Assembly (NCBI GenBank): GCA_030998225.1
Contig: JAPYXD010000723.1
Location: 23,391,501 to 23,455,500 of the forward strand
DNA from: Diplolepis rosae
Lineage: Eukaryota; Arthropoda; Insecta; Hymenoptera; Diplolepididae
Length of the DNA: 64,000 bases
Direction of reading: 5' to 3'
This document shows positions 32,264-44,100 of the stretch, one piece after another; within the stretch, counting starts at the first letter, position 1, and each line of letters opens with the position of its first letter. The notes beneath the pieces are model-generated. The model was given only the letters and a program-made list of their open reading frames with translations, searched no databases and was not told the DNA's origin. The translations under genes and the position numbers were made by a program.

Positions 32264-33498
32264 TTACGCGCATCAAGATGGGACGAAATTTTTTACAAAC
32301 TTTGCATGTAAGTTTCTCTCAGTGGTTGGCCATATCATAAATTCCATTATTGTCTCAAAACATCGATATTATTCAGCGTCCAGTCTTGATGTATGGAATC
32401 AAACGATTTGCGATGATTGCCGTTGGGTGGTGCTCGTGTAAATCAGTGTGCAACGCACTTTTTTTAAATACAAGTGCCTATACGTGAGACAGACTAATTG
32501 CACACTTCATGCTCGCCCAGACGAACGGACCGGGGACTTTCCCTCTTATAACCTTCTTGTTTTTTTTTTAATGCACCCTCGCTAACGCCTTTTAGATACT
32601 AAGATAGAAAATAATATCGTGATTATAATTAGGAAGTAATTGGATTCATTATACGCTAAGCGCCGATTAATGTTACATATTAAGAAAGAAAACTTTAATA
32701 TTTTATCGAATTAATGTATCTATTTTGTGATGTTTTTGGGTGAAAAATTTGTTTTAAGCCTTAAAACAGACAACAGTGAAAAAAGGAATTTCTGTATATT
32801 AGAATTATTTTCTGAATATCAGAAAGCGCCTTCTAGATTTTAGAAATTGGTCTAAACGGTACAAAAATTACTACACATCAGCGAATTAGTATTAAATTTT
32901 AGAAAACTTTTGCTAAAGTCGAGTAAATCCATTTCTAGATTTCACTTGCTGAAAATAAGTATACGGTATCCCGTAAATTAGTAGGCTATTACTGTCAACA
33001 AGCAAATTCTATTCTGTTTTATAGAAACATGAAGATGCTAAAAATCAGTGAATGAAGATGAAATTGTTACAATTTTGTTTTTAATATTATTAATAGTGAC
33101 ATAATTTCCAGTTATGTTTCTTACTTCAAATTTTGAAATATTATGGAAAGTTTCTGACTACGTTTTTATTTGACATCTTCGAAAATTTTTTTGTTATGTT
33201 TCTATGAAGGTTATTTTGTAATCACAGAGTAAAAAAATTTTTAAATCAAATAATTTTGATGATCTGAAGAGGTTGACATATTGTCTTCAAAACGTTATCA
33301 AGAATAATAAATAGGAGTAAAATTCTACATAGTCCGAGGTTGGTCATTTCCCTTTTTCTAATGAAGAATTTCGTTCGGACGTTAAACCTTTTAAATTTTA
33401 ATCAGATATCTTCTGATTTTCAGAAATTCCTTTTCTGCGTGTAATTTTATAAGTTTTAGGAAAATCAAAATTTTTAGAACATGAAAGACGTATGCAAT
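32264..33498. other. AT-rich stretch, nothing recognised
   Basis: No gene, tRNA or terminal repeat identified. Confidence 0.5.
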
Positions 33499-33876
33499 TA
33501 TACAGGGTGAGTTTCTTATCTTGAGAAATCAAAATATCCTAAGATATACGGGTGTTACAAAGAAAATGTCCTTTTATGCTAAATAAAAACTTTTTATTTC
33601 GAGAGGGAAAAGCAACTCTGCAGAAATTTACCCAACACTTTGAGAGCAGAAAGGAGGGTAATTTAGAAATTCTTAATGGGAACCTCTATTTCTTATTGCA
33701 GATTCGGATACTCCATTAAAAAATACCAAAGTTTTATTCGTAATCTTTTTTTAAATATTAAATATAATTTTTCGCCCTCGAAAATAAAAAGTTTTTATTG
33801 CAGACATTTTTTTTCGTACGATGCGTGTTTCTTGAGATATTTTAATGCTTCAAGATAAAAAAGCTCACCCTGTATA
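33499..33876. mobile_element. TACAGGGTGA MITE, mariner-like ends
   Basis: 374 bp, TACAGGGTGAGTTTCTTATC (33501) mirrored by the right end finishing CTCACCCTGTA (33874), TA duplication. Inverted similarity runs about 100 bp to AATAAAAACTTTTTATTT. First 10 bp equal those of the mariner-type element at 11873, so it may be moved by the same transposase group. The 60-codon frame inside is palindrome by-product. Confidence 0.8.
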
Positions 33877-34254
33877 CTGAGAAGCTGATAGTCAGACGAA
33901 ATCTTCTATAAGATGTAACAAATTTAAGGTTTTAGTTTTACTGTGTAACGTATCTATAATTGTAATTATCCAATGCTACAGGTCCAGAGAAAACAAGGAT
34001 CTTATAAAATCTAATTTTAGGTATTGGATCGACCTGACATCATGTGTGGGTGAAACATGTAGGCATAGGTCAATTTTTATTTATCCAACAGCTAGCAAAA
34101 GTTGGATTTAAACCGATTCATACAAATAGCATAATAAATACCAAGCTCGTTGTAAAAAAGTAGCAATGACTGAAATGGCCAGTTGGTACTGGACCAAGTG
34201 TCGGCATCATACGCGCTCAGTACTGTCCCGGCACTGGGATCTCGTTCGATGCAA
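33877..34254. other. Spacer
   Basis: AT-rich; 34181-34250 has GTACTGGACC and AGTACTGTCCCGGCACTGG, reminiscent of the subterminal repeats at 16.5 and 19.7 kb. Confidence 0.4.
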
Positions 34255-34560
34255 GTCGTCTGAAAATCATCATCAACTCAATCCGAATGAATCCAAATTC
34301 GTGTTTATCTAAACCAAATGTTCAATCCGAATCATTCCGACCTCGAATTCATTCTGTATCATTCGGATTGAAAATTCGCTTCAGATAAACCCGAGCTTGG
34401 ATTCATCTCTTTTGGAAACGTATAAAGTCGGATTGGTTCCCAACTTATTTTCATTGGAAAATATTGAAAAATTTTCCTGGACTGATTCGGAATGATTTTC
34501 TTTGTATTCCAAACAGATTTCAGAAAGATTCGGATTCATTCGGATTGGATTCTGTTACGA
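34255..34560. repeat. ATTCGGATTGA-rich dispersed repeat, copy 4
   Basis: CATTCGGATTGAAAATTCG, TTCAGATAAACCCGAGC and CGAACGAGAT-type words in the complement, as at 10440-10800. Confidence 0.6.
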
Positions 34561-35744
34561 AACTTCCGCTGTTCCGCAATGTAATTCGTATTTATGTCAA
34601 GAAAATTATTTCTCCATTTTCCCTTTAGCATGGGGTTATATATTTTCCCATCCGTTTAAATATCCCTTATTCTGTGAATGTATATTTAAATAGCAAGTGC
34701 CTTTGTTCCAATCCCCATTGTGTAGGCGTGTATCCCATTTTCACGCCATTATCTGAACGATTGTGGGGACCGAATTGAGACCCCCATTCATCTCGATTTT
34801 TCCTGATAAAGATTCCATTTCCTAAAGTTGATCGAGAAAGATTGCATAATAGTATTCAGGCTGAAAAACGTTATTGAAATAGGGGCGGAATAAGGTATCG
34901 TTACATTAACCGCTATGTCGCTCGTTTTGAGATTCGACACATTTTCAGGTAAAATACATATAATGATCGAATACATACATTTTTTATTAACAAAAAATTG
35001 TTTGATATTTTCCTAAAAGTGCCATGAAATTATAGTTAATTGACAATTCTTTAAGCGATTCAGAAAGAAATTTTTATGGCTGCAGTTTGAATTGCAGATA
35101 AATGCGAATTCTGAACTTTATAATAAATGAATAGACTACTAAAAATGCCTTGAATTGCAGAGATTACATTTGATCCCTTATTACATTTATGTCCCCTTTT
35201 CGCACCTTATTGTTAGCAACGACTCCCCTTTTGAATTTTTTTCCTACTTTTTGCGTGTATCGCTAAATTCTCATGGAATTTTGATGCATAGGGACTTATT
35301 TAACTGAAATATTTGATTATATTCGTATCAACAATCAAGTTTGCTGTAAACAGTATATTAATTGAATCTCAAAGAAATTCCACACTGAGAACATTTTTTT
35401 GGAGAAACTCCTATGGATTATAGTGAGTTATCAAGCAAATCATTTACTTGTGGTTTTGAACGTTCATTGAACGGTGAAAAATATTTTTTTTGAAAACTAA
35501 ATTGTTAATTTCTTCCCCTATTAAATTATAAAGTAGGTTATATTTAATAACATGTTAATATGCATGTGTTGTAATAAACAATGTGGACTGACTACGTATA
35601 ATAGAAGTGATCAAATATTCAGTGATACCAGATTCGTATTTTATAGTATTTATTGAGAGAAGAAAATGTGGTATTGCTAATGTAGGATGGGGAATCCTTG
35701 TAGAGTATAATAGTGCAAGGAAGTAACATCAATAATGACTCAAT
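34561..35744. other. AT-rich stretch, nothing recognised
   Basis: An isolated CACACTGAGAACATT at about 35381 resembles a MITE end but I found no partner. Confidence 0.45.
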
Positions 35745-36040
35745 CTGACATAATGAGTTCTAAAATTAGCTATTGCGAGAGAATTATATAACATTTACAT
35801 AACAGTAGTTGCAAAAAATCTTTTGAACATCTGTGTACAATCAGATATAGTTTTATAGCACAGACGGAGCTATATGACGAGTAATCGTCGCGCAAGAGTC
35901 ATGTAACACTTACGCAACACTGATTAAAGATTGAAATCCTCACACAGTAAGCTGTTACAGTGGTGTAACATTAATATGACACAATTTTCACATAACGGAT
36001 TCTAGCCGTCAAAAATTACATTCATAAGTAATTTTCATAG
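35745..36040. repeat. Satellite-like repeat, left of the LINE
   Basis: Shares GCGAGAGA(A/G)TTAT(A/G)TAACATTTACATAACAG, CAGTAAG(C/T)TGTTAC and TTTCACATAACG(G/A)ATTCTAGCCGT with 38429-38640 at roughly 80% identity. Partial internal repetition about 116 bp apart. LINE-1 interrupts it at 36040/36041. Confidence 0.65.
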
Positions 36041-36314
36041 TTTTTTTTTTTTTCTTGGTGAGGAGGAAAAATGGCAAAATATTTTATAGACGTTGTATAG
36101 GACTCTCCTAGGACGGGTCTAGGCATACTTGTTGAAACCAAAAAACTCCCTCTCTCGAACCAATACACCGCCCGCGGAACCGCCTTTCGGCTTTAAACCT
36201 CGGGGGCAGTTGGTTCCAGGTTAAAGTCGCGCACGACTCTTCCGTCGTCCGTTCGCCTGGGACTTCCATCCGCGGGCACACGCCCGTTAGGCAGGCAGCA
36301 AAACATCGGCCCTC

Positions 36315-37677
36315 CTATCCCTGGCAGTCTGCATCAGAAGGTTCTGGGCATATCGGGCATATCGGGCAAGAACCGCTCCCCGAAGCATGGGCGCCATCTT
36401 TTTCGCCCCTATCAGCACAAGTCAGGCATCGAAGGAGAGCCCTGCTCTCCTTGATCACGTGCGACACGCCCCCACACCTCCAGCAGGCATCCTTCCTGCC
36501 TGGAAGCGCGCAGCCGCGCGACACATGGCCATACCCCTGGCACATGAAGCACCGGGCAACCTCGACATGCTCTCGAATGCGGCAGTTCACCCACCCTACC
36601 CTTAGCCTACCAAGCCCGAGCAGGCTCCGAGCGTCCTCCTCCGTTAAACGGACCACCGCAGTCTGCACACCGCCGAAGCGCTTGTACAGCCTGCACTGGT
36701 CCCCGAGGTCTGGCTTGCCCAGCGCGATGCATAGTGCGGCAACAACCTCTTCCCTTGTGACGGCCTCGTCGAGATCCCTAATTTCAAGGGACATCTTCGA
36801 GACCAAAGATTTCACTTCGGCCTTCCCCCCCCCCCACCACCTGATCAAGCGCCTTCTCAAAGGCCGAGACGTCACCCCCCTTTCTGAGGACCAGGAGGAT
36901 CTCCTCCCTCCTGGTTCTCCAATTCAGGAGAATTTTGCGGGTTCACCTTCGCCCTCATAGCTTTCAGGATCTCAGCCTAGGTCTCACCATCCCTCGCCGA
37001 CACCCTGATAGCGTCGCACGACCTGGCGGCCGGAGAGCGCCTCTGCAACTTCCCTTTCTCTTTAGGGTCCTGTGCCCTCTGCACAGGAACCTTTTTTCCT
37101 TTTCCTCTCTTTTGTTTTTTTCTTTTTCTCCACCAGCTGCCATTCCCCATCCTTCTGTGGGGTCTGGTCTCTGGTGGCCGCAGCATAAGTTGCCGATGCG
37201 CCGCCCTTCCCTTTCTTGGCAAGCCGATCCTCGGGGGGAAAAGAAGCAACCCTCTTCTCACCCTTTTTCCCAGAGACGCAGAGCGCGGTTTCCGAAAGAT
37301 CCCATCCTTTTCGAGGCGGGGTGGGATTCCAGCCTCTTCTGTAACTCCACCCCGCTTTCTAGAAGACACTTATGGGTGTTGAGCATTCCGCTCAACACCT
37401 CTGTAGCCTCGTTGACGCTTTCCTTGACATGGCCAGGGTTATTTCTCAGCATACCCTGCTGGATGACGCTGAGAGCCCTGACCAATTTCTCCAATTTTTT
37501 GTTTATCTGCCTCAGGAGCTGAAGGACGTCCTTCGATCCCTCAGCTTCTGGAGAAGCACCCAAGTCCTTGTTTGCTGCTGTAGTGCTCCATATGGACGCT
37601 ACAACAGCAGCATGTGTCGGCGTATTCAGCGCCTCCTCCTTCTTCTTACCCTTCGCTTTTGAGTTGTTCGTCTTCAT
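36315..37677 (-). pseudogene. LINE ORF1 (Gag-like, CCHC knuckles), frameshifted
   Basis: Nucleic-acid-binding ORF1 protein of an R1-like LINE. ATG at 37677 starts a Lys-rich head and a coiled-coil-like segment ending LSVIQQGMLRNN (frame 1, to about 37260). Frame 2 continues about 37369-36840 with a basic, Lys/Arg-rich region. Frame 3, about 36850-36315, holds the conserved domain before the knuckles. A run of 10 C at 36828-36837 marks the frame 2-to-3 shift. Knuckle 1 CFMCQGYGHVSRGC is intact; knuckle 2 CWRCGGVSHVIKES has Ser for the last Cys; a third Cys cluster follows. The antisense 195-codon frame at 36935-37522 is a shadow. Confidence 0.75.
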
Positions 37678-38428
37678 ATTTTTGTGTAATAGTATATAGA
37701 CGGTTCGCCCATCATGGGAGCCCTACCGCAGTAGGGCTACTATCCCCGCCTGTATAAATCCCTGATTGTGTGTGCCGAAACCAGGAAGCGGCTTATCGGA
37801 TGGTCAATCCTATCGGCACATTCAGTGAAGCTAATAAAAAGGTTACGGGGTAGGCCCGCACCATAATGATGCAAAGGGTTTAACGTCACCCCTATCGCCC
37901 GAGTGGTGCCGGGTCCGTCCCGGTACCTGACTCTGACTTCAGGCTAGACGGTGTGCGATTTATCCTATGCAGCGTCGGATATAAGGAAATACTGACCAGG
38001 TAATCCTTCATTCCTGCGCCCGGGCATCCATGATTTCAACCCCGAAATTGGCTTCAGACAGTAGGATTGTTAGCGGCTTTCCCAGTTTAACATGTGGTTT
38101 CACGAGATATTTGCCTTTCGCGGCCGAACACCGGAGGGACTTACGGTTACCCATATTACTTCCACAGAGGTAAGATACTGACATCGCGTCCTACCCTGGT
38201 CGAGAGGCTACTACTCCTCCCTTGGTTAGTCTATCGGGAATATCCACCAGGCGCCGGCCGTAGCCCCATTCACTCAGCATTCCATTCATTCTGGTGTGTG
38301 TGGGTGTTGGTGTCGTGCATGTGATTGTGGTGTGACCGCAAGAGCGCACGCGGGACGTTCAGCGTCATCGCCACATGCGCATTTGGGGCGATACCTCGGT
38401 ATTGATACTCCATGGCGATACTCCTTGA
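37678..38428 (-). other. LINE 5' untranslated region
   Basis: About 750 bp, GC-richer than the surroundings, between the satellite flank and the ORF1 ATG. Contains many CGG/GGTACC words and no consistent frame. Internal promoters are expected here in this class, but none can be pointed out. Confidence 0.5.
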
Positions 38429-38640
38429 AGATTTAAATCCTTGTACAGTAAGTTGTTACCGTTGTGTAATATTGATGTGACACAACTTTCACATAACGAA
38501 TTCTAGCCGTAAAAAAAAGGACATTCATATGTAGTTTTCGTAGTTACGTAACACAAAGAGAGATATATGACAAATAACTATTGCGAGAGAGTTATGTAAC
38601 ATTTACATAACAGTGATTGAAAAAATCGAGCGAAATTAAG
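38429..38640. repeat. Satellite-like repeat between the two LINEs
   Basis: See 35745-36040. It ends where ORF1 sequence of the second LINE begins. Confidence 0.65.
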
Positions 38641-39935
38641 TGTAGTTTTATTTATCAGCCCGGGGCTTCTTCTCTCTGGTGGTGCAGAGGTTGCACCGCG
38701 GGTTCCTTGTGCAGGTCCCCGCAGTGTGTCCCTCCTCACCGCATTCCCAGCAGCTCCGGTTGTGATCTGGCCCCCTGCAGCTAGCCGCCATGTGGCTAAA
38801 GCCAAGGCAGCGGATGGATCCGGACGCTCCAATTGCTTTGAGAAAGGCAGAGTCCAAACTCTCCTTTTGCCCCCAACTCTTCGGGATCTACGCGGTTCTT
38901 CAGATTTTTAAGAATCGCCGCGTTGCAACCCCTCTCCGACGGTTTTATCAGAATTGCCTCTGATTGAGACAGTCTTGACCGCACTGGTTTTTTTTCCTCC
39001 GGCTTCCTCTTCTTCCGGATGTTCTTCTTTACAGGGACCTCCACCCATTCCTCCGGATGCTTTGAGGCTTTCGGCCTCTTTTCCTCTGGTTTCTTATTGC
39101 CAGGATCCTCCAGGCTCTCTTTTGGCTCTCTTGGCTTCTTACGGGAATCCGGCGTGGAACTTCCTCCTGGCTCCAGATCGGTCTGGCTTTCCTCATGTAC
39201 GAGACTTGCCAGCCTCTTCGCCCTCCTAGCCTCAACCTCCTTATCCTTGTCCTTGGCAACCTGCAAGCTGAGGAAATACTCCAGGGATATAAGGAAGCTT
39301 CCATGGTTTTTATTACTGGGGCTCAGCTTCTTGATTTCCTCCTTTGCTACAGCTATGCCTTCTCTTATAGGGAGGAACATATTCTTTTTCGTGTGGTGAA
39401 ACTCTTCCATCTCCTCCAGGATCTGTATAATCCTCTGAATCATTTTACACTCATCTGCTGAAATTCTCCGGAGTGATGCCTGATACAGTTTGGCCTCAGA
39501 CTTCCCGCCCTCGGGCTCCTCCGTCACGTCAAGTTCACCTCCAAACAGCTATTCACACATACTTTTGATTAATTTTTGGAACTCCATTTTATTCCCATGA
39601 TTAGCTAAGGAATTATTCGGTCCGCCCCTGCACAGCCCCGCATTTAGGAGTAAGGCCTCAATACTCTAGGAGCTGGCCTGATATCCTAGGGACTTCCCTG
39701 GTGCCATGCAGCTCTCGGCAGGGTAATTAACACCTTGGCTTGGGGGTTATTTCTTCGGGACCATCCCTGGAACATTGTACGCGACTGCTTATTTAGTTTT
39801 GTATCCGTATTTAGCTGTAAGCCTCGGTACAGGGCCCCTATATCCGTAACCTGAGGACGCGCCCAGTTGCCTGTTCTAAGGCCCTCTGATCGGTTTCCGA
39901 GGAAACCAATGCAGGACCAGGTCTAAAGTATTAGT
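38641..39935 (-). mobile_element. Second R1-like LINE remnant, 5' UTR and ORF1
   Basis: Minus strand: GC-rich leader (39935-39588), ORF1 (39587-38648), then satellite-like sequence directly after the ORF1 stop. No 3' UTR, tail or ORF2. Different ORF1 from LINE-1, so another subfamily. Outer 5' limit estimated from the drop in GC near 39930. Confidence 0.65.
38648..39587 (-). pseudogene. R1-like LINE ORF1, broken
   Basis: The ATG at 39587 (MEFQKLIKSMCE) meets TAG after 12 codons (39551-39549); the same frame stays open to about 38800 with a helical region followed by a long charged Lys/Glu/Pro-rich segment. A deletion and frameshift near 38850 drop the conserved central domain; the last part in another frame carries CCHC knuckles: a first one damaged (GFSHMAASC without its two leading Cys spaced normally) and an intact CWECGEEGHTAGTC, then CNLC. 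It ends PRADK, TGA at 38650-38648. Confidence 0.7.
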
Positions 39936-39961
39936 AGTAAATATGGAAATGCTTAATCATA

Positions 39962-40569
39962 TTAACCCTTTGAAGCATGGTGGTAATCGACGTTACCACC
40001 TCAATCTTTTAATTTTTGTTATTCCAATACTTTCTAATGTATTCAGATCTGGTTTTTTGCTATTTTCAGATAGTTAAGTGATGAAAGAACATAAATATAC
40101 AGTCAAATTAGCAGAATTGCTAATAATATTAGATTTATAAATAAACAAACTGAAGAATCTATCCAAGATAATAATTTGAAATTTGGTGAGGGTAAGCTTT
40201 TATGATTGCTGGTTATGAATTTGACGTTAGATTTTCAAAATCCAATATGGCGGATCCAACATGACAGACATCGGAACGTTATTTTTCAAGAATATTAATG
40301 AAAAGTAACACTTGGTGGCCGCCATATTGTATCCGCCATCTTAAATTTTGAAAATATGATGTCGGATTCGTAATCAGCGACCCAAAAAACCCCTTTGTAA
40401 ATATTTTCATCCATTTTCTCGAAAATTTACTTTTGGTACCCGCCATATTGGATCCGCCATCTTGAATTTTGAAAATCTAACATCAGATTCGTAATCAGTG
40501 ACCTCGAAAACCCTCGAGTACACATTTTCACGATCATTGGATACAAAAATGTATGCTTCAAAGGGTTAA
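39962..40569. mobile_element. PiggyBac-type MITE
   Basis: TTAA at both ends (39962-39965, 40566-40569) and a perfect 13-bp TIR CCCTTTGAAGCAT (39966 and complement ending 40565). TTAA target and CCC(T/A) start are diagnostic of piggyBac-like elements. 600 bp, no transposase. The interior is made of repeated CCGCCATATTGGATCC modules. Confidence 0.9.
40195..40505. repeat. 121-bp repeat modules inside the piggyBac MITE
   Basis: CCATATTG(T/G)ATCCGCCATCTT followed by AATTTTGAAAAT and ATTCGTAATCAG(C/T)GACC occurs at 40322 and 40443, period 121 bp. An inverted partial module (CAAAATCCAATATGGCGGATCC) is at 40238-40260. Confidence 0.75.
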
Positions 40570-40599
40570 ACAATTCACACTGTACTGCATATTTCCCTA

Positions 40600-40720
40600 A
40601 AGTAGAACAGTAAAATGCTAAATTTTTCTACTGATTATCACAAATATTCATAAATGAAGTTTGTCCGTGTAGCAAATGACTTACTGATATTTATCTACAA
40701 TAATACTCAAAGGCAGTAAG
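40600..40720. repeat. 110-bp tandem repeat, part left of copia-2
   Basis: TTTATCTACAATAATACTCAAAGGCAGTAAG ends at the copia-2 insertion point. It continues at 45426, beyond the element. Confidence 0.65.
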
Positions 40721-41135
40721 TGTTGTTAATATATGCTGTTTATAAAGAGTCTTTATTTACAGACAAACATAAATTACACAGAGTAAAACAGTACCTAGGA
40801 ATAAAATGTCAAATGTAACACAATGATACACGCAATATAACACACTGCAAATATATATATAAATGTAGTCTTCAATGATAATATTGTACTATGAAACTGA
40901 AACTTTATGTGAAAGCAAAAGGAACTCTTGTGGGTGGTTTACTCTTGAAGTCATACGCCTCGACTGATCCACTGTAGTTACGGAGTATCCTTTTTGGGCC
41001 AGAGAGTGTCCGTGGAAAATGCAGGCTTCTATTTTCCTAAACATGTGGCACGCAGACGGCCCTTTATGTGTTTAGAGGATTTTAGGTGTTTCCGCAATTC
41101 AAGTTTAAGCGGTTATCGTTGTATATAAGCCAACA
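40721..41135 (-). repeat. Copia-2 3' LTR
   Basis: 415 bp; plus-strand TGTTGTTAATATATGC to ATATAAGCCAACA. Differs from the 5' LTR at CTTGAAG/CTTGATG and TTTTTGGG/TTTATGGG. Confidence 0.95.
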
Positions 41136-41144
41136 CCCTTCCTC
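41136..41144 (-). other. Copia-2 polypurine tract
   Basis: Minus-strand GAGGAAGGG directly before the 3' LTR, identical to that of copia-1. Confidence 0.85.
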
Positions 41145-41166
41145 AACGATAATCACGCAGGATAAT

Positions 41167-44100
41167 CTATGTCTCGATTAATCCACATTTTTCGGACATG
41201 TGCTTTAATTTGATGTTCTTCAGTGGCTTTGTTAACATGTCTGCTGTCATTTCATTAGTTGGGCAATACTCATATCCTATAATTCCTTTTTCTTTCAAGT
41301 CTCTTATGAAATGAAACTTCGTGTCGATATGCTTTGTCCTGTTGCTAAACTTTTTGTTATCAATAAGCTTAATGCAGCTTTGATTGTCTTCATAGATAAC
41401 TATTTTTTCTTCCATCTTCTTGCCATTGAAGTCTTCGATTAAGCGGCGCAACCATATCCCTTCCTGCGTCGCTTCAGCTAGCGCAATATATTCGGCCTCT
41501 GTAGATGATAATGAGACGCACGTTTGTTTGCGGCAACCCCAGCTTATTGTAGAGCCATGGAGTTGAAAGACATAGCCACTATTGGATTTTCTGTCCGAAG
41601 TATCTTCTGCCCAGTCGGCATCGGCATAGCCGACAAGTCCTTTATGACCGTGTCGCTGACCCAGTTGCAACGTGTAGTCTTTAGTGCCCTTTAGGTAGCG
41701 AACGACTCTTTTTGCCTCGGTCCAATCCATTTCTGTGGGTTCTTTGTTTTTCTGACTCAAAATGGTTATACTTGCAGCGATATCTGGCCTTGTATTCACT
41801 GCTAAATATAATAATGCGCCAATTAATTGCTGGTATTTTTCATTTTCACGCATTATTTCTGTGTGGTTATTCTTGATTTTTAAATATCCTGGATCTAAAG
41901 GAATTTTAGATATTTTTGCATCTTGCAAACCGAATCTGTTTATTATCTTGTCAATGTAATTATTCTGTTTTATGCAATAAAAACCATCTTTGTTTCTACT
42001 CACTTCGATGCCTAAATAGTGTTTCAAGTTTCCAAGATCGACAAGGTTGAACTGCTCCATTAAAAAATTTGCAACTCCATTAATTTTCTCTTCACTTTTT
42101 GCAGCTATCAAAATATCATCCACATAGATAATTAAATAAATTATCTCATCTTCAGTTAACTTCGTATATAGGCATGAATCTGTTTTGCTTTGAGTAAAAC
42201 CGTAGGTTTTTAATAAATTATCTAACTGATCATTCCAAATCTTGGCAGCTTGCTTTAAACCGTAAATGCCTTTATTCAATCTACATACATAATCTTCTTT
42301 ACCTGATATTATGTAGCCTTCAGGCTGCTGCATAAAAATCTTTTCTTTAAGAAGTCCGTTAAGAAAAGCCGTTTTCGCATCAAAATGCTTTATAGTCATA
42401 TTTTTATAACTCGCTACTGTTAAAAGCGTACGAAAAGTGGTTTGTCTTACGACAGGGGCAAAAACTTCGTCGTAGTCAGTACCGTATTTTTGCGAAAAAC
42501 CACGCGCGACAAGCCTAGCTTTATGCCTCTCGACGTTACCTTCAGCGTTTCGCTTGGTTTTAAAAACCCACTTGCACGATACGATGTTTGCATCTGGTGG
42601 CTTTGGTACGACATCCAATGTATTATTTTTTTTCAGTGACTCAATTTCGTCATCCATTGACTTCTTCCATTCTTCTTTATTTTCAGATAACAAAGCTTCT
42701 TTAGCGCTCGGCGGTTCGCTTTCTTTTGCTAATTTAGCTACATACCTATCTGGGGGTACACCACGGTTTTCTCTTTGAGAGCGTCTAAATTGAGGCTGCT
42801 GTACTTCTTCGCGCGATTTTGTGTTATTATTCGGGCTACTTTCTTCTTCACTTGATGATGAGCTGCTTTCATCAAGCCCTTCCGTAGTAGGCAAGTATTC
42901 GTCATTGCTGCACACACTATTTTGATCAAAACTAATATCTTGCAGATTATTTTGATCAATTTTTTCGCACTTTGTAAAAATTAATTCGTCGCCACTATCT
43001 TCACTATTCTGAGTTTTTGTCTTTTTATCGAGAAAAACTGCATCTCTGCTTATCTTAATTCTATTCGTTCTTAAGTTTAGAAAACGAAAAGCTTTTGATA
43101 CCTCAGAATAGCCGACGAAAATTAATTTTTCAGCCTTATCATCGAGCTTTTTACGTTGTTCCTTATGAATAAGCACCATGGCTTCACTTCCAAAGATATG
43201 CAAATTCGCAACATCTGGTTTTCTCGAATACCATAATTCGTAAGGAGTTTTTTCTATAGATCGAGAGGGCAATCTATTTTGTAAGTAATTTGCCGTAACG
43301 ACTGCCTCACCCCAATATTTCTTATCAAGTTTCGCGTCAATGAGCATGCATCGTGTCATTTCAATTAATGACCTGTTTTTCCTCTCTGCTACTCCGTTTT
43401 GCTGCGGCGAATAAGGTGCCGTACACTGCATCGCGATTCCTTCTTTCCTTAAATGCGTTTGTAAATCTGTATTTACGTACTCCCCTCCACCATCAGATCG
43501 GATGATTTTTGGCCTTGTATTAAATTGAGTTTTTGCCATTTCAATGAAATCCTTTATGAGCGGTGATGCTTCGTCCTTATGACTCATTAAATACACGTAA
43601 GTATACCTCGAAAAATCATCTATAATGGTTAAAATATACCTTTTCTGGCTTGGAGTAACTGTATGCATTGGTCCACATACATCCGTATGAATTAGGTCGA
43701 GTATAGCATGTGTTTTGTGTTTAGACTTTTTCGAAAAAGGCGTACGTGCCATTTTCCCTCTTACACAACATTCACATACCATTAGTTTGTCGCATTCTTT
43801 TACTTGAATGCCCGTAGCTAGGCCCTTTTCGGCTAGTTTCTTTATTGCGCCAAAATCTCGATGACCGAAACGTCTATGCCACACGTGTTGACAATTTATA
43901 CCATGTGACGTGTTGCTTGGAGTTGCCTCCGCTATACAGGCTTTGTCTACTGCTTTTATTTCATACAATTCTGGCGATAAACATGCTGTGGCCTGCAGAA
44001 CTCCGTTTTTCGTGATGAAACAATCGTTGTCCTGAAAAATAATCTTGTGTCCGGCCTTCGCAAGTTTTTTCACTGACAGTAAATTCGATCCTAAACTCGG

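Larger units (their letters stand above)
36041..38428 (-). mobile_element. R1-like LINE, ORF1 only, ORF2 missing
   Basis: On the minus strand: long GC-rich 5' region (38428-37678), ORF1, about 260 bp of 3' UTR, and a 13-A tail (T run at 36041-36053). Endonuclease and RT are absent between the ORF1 stop (36315) and the tail. Both flanks are the satellite-like repeat at 35745 and 38429; flank overlap of about 105 bp at 80% identity looks like array units, not a target duplication. R1-clade membership rests on the ORF1 knuckles and on kinship with the endonuclease-bearing scrap at 49.7 kb. Confidence 0.75.

Noticed and set aside
36935..37522. 195-codon plus-strand reading frame
   Set aside because: Antisense shadow of the GC-rich LINE ORF1, which carries the recognisable knuckles.
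35935..38541. A 105-bp target duplication around the LINE
   Set aside because: The two flanks are only about 80% identical and match other array units, so they are repeat units.
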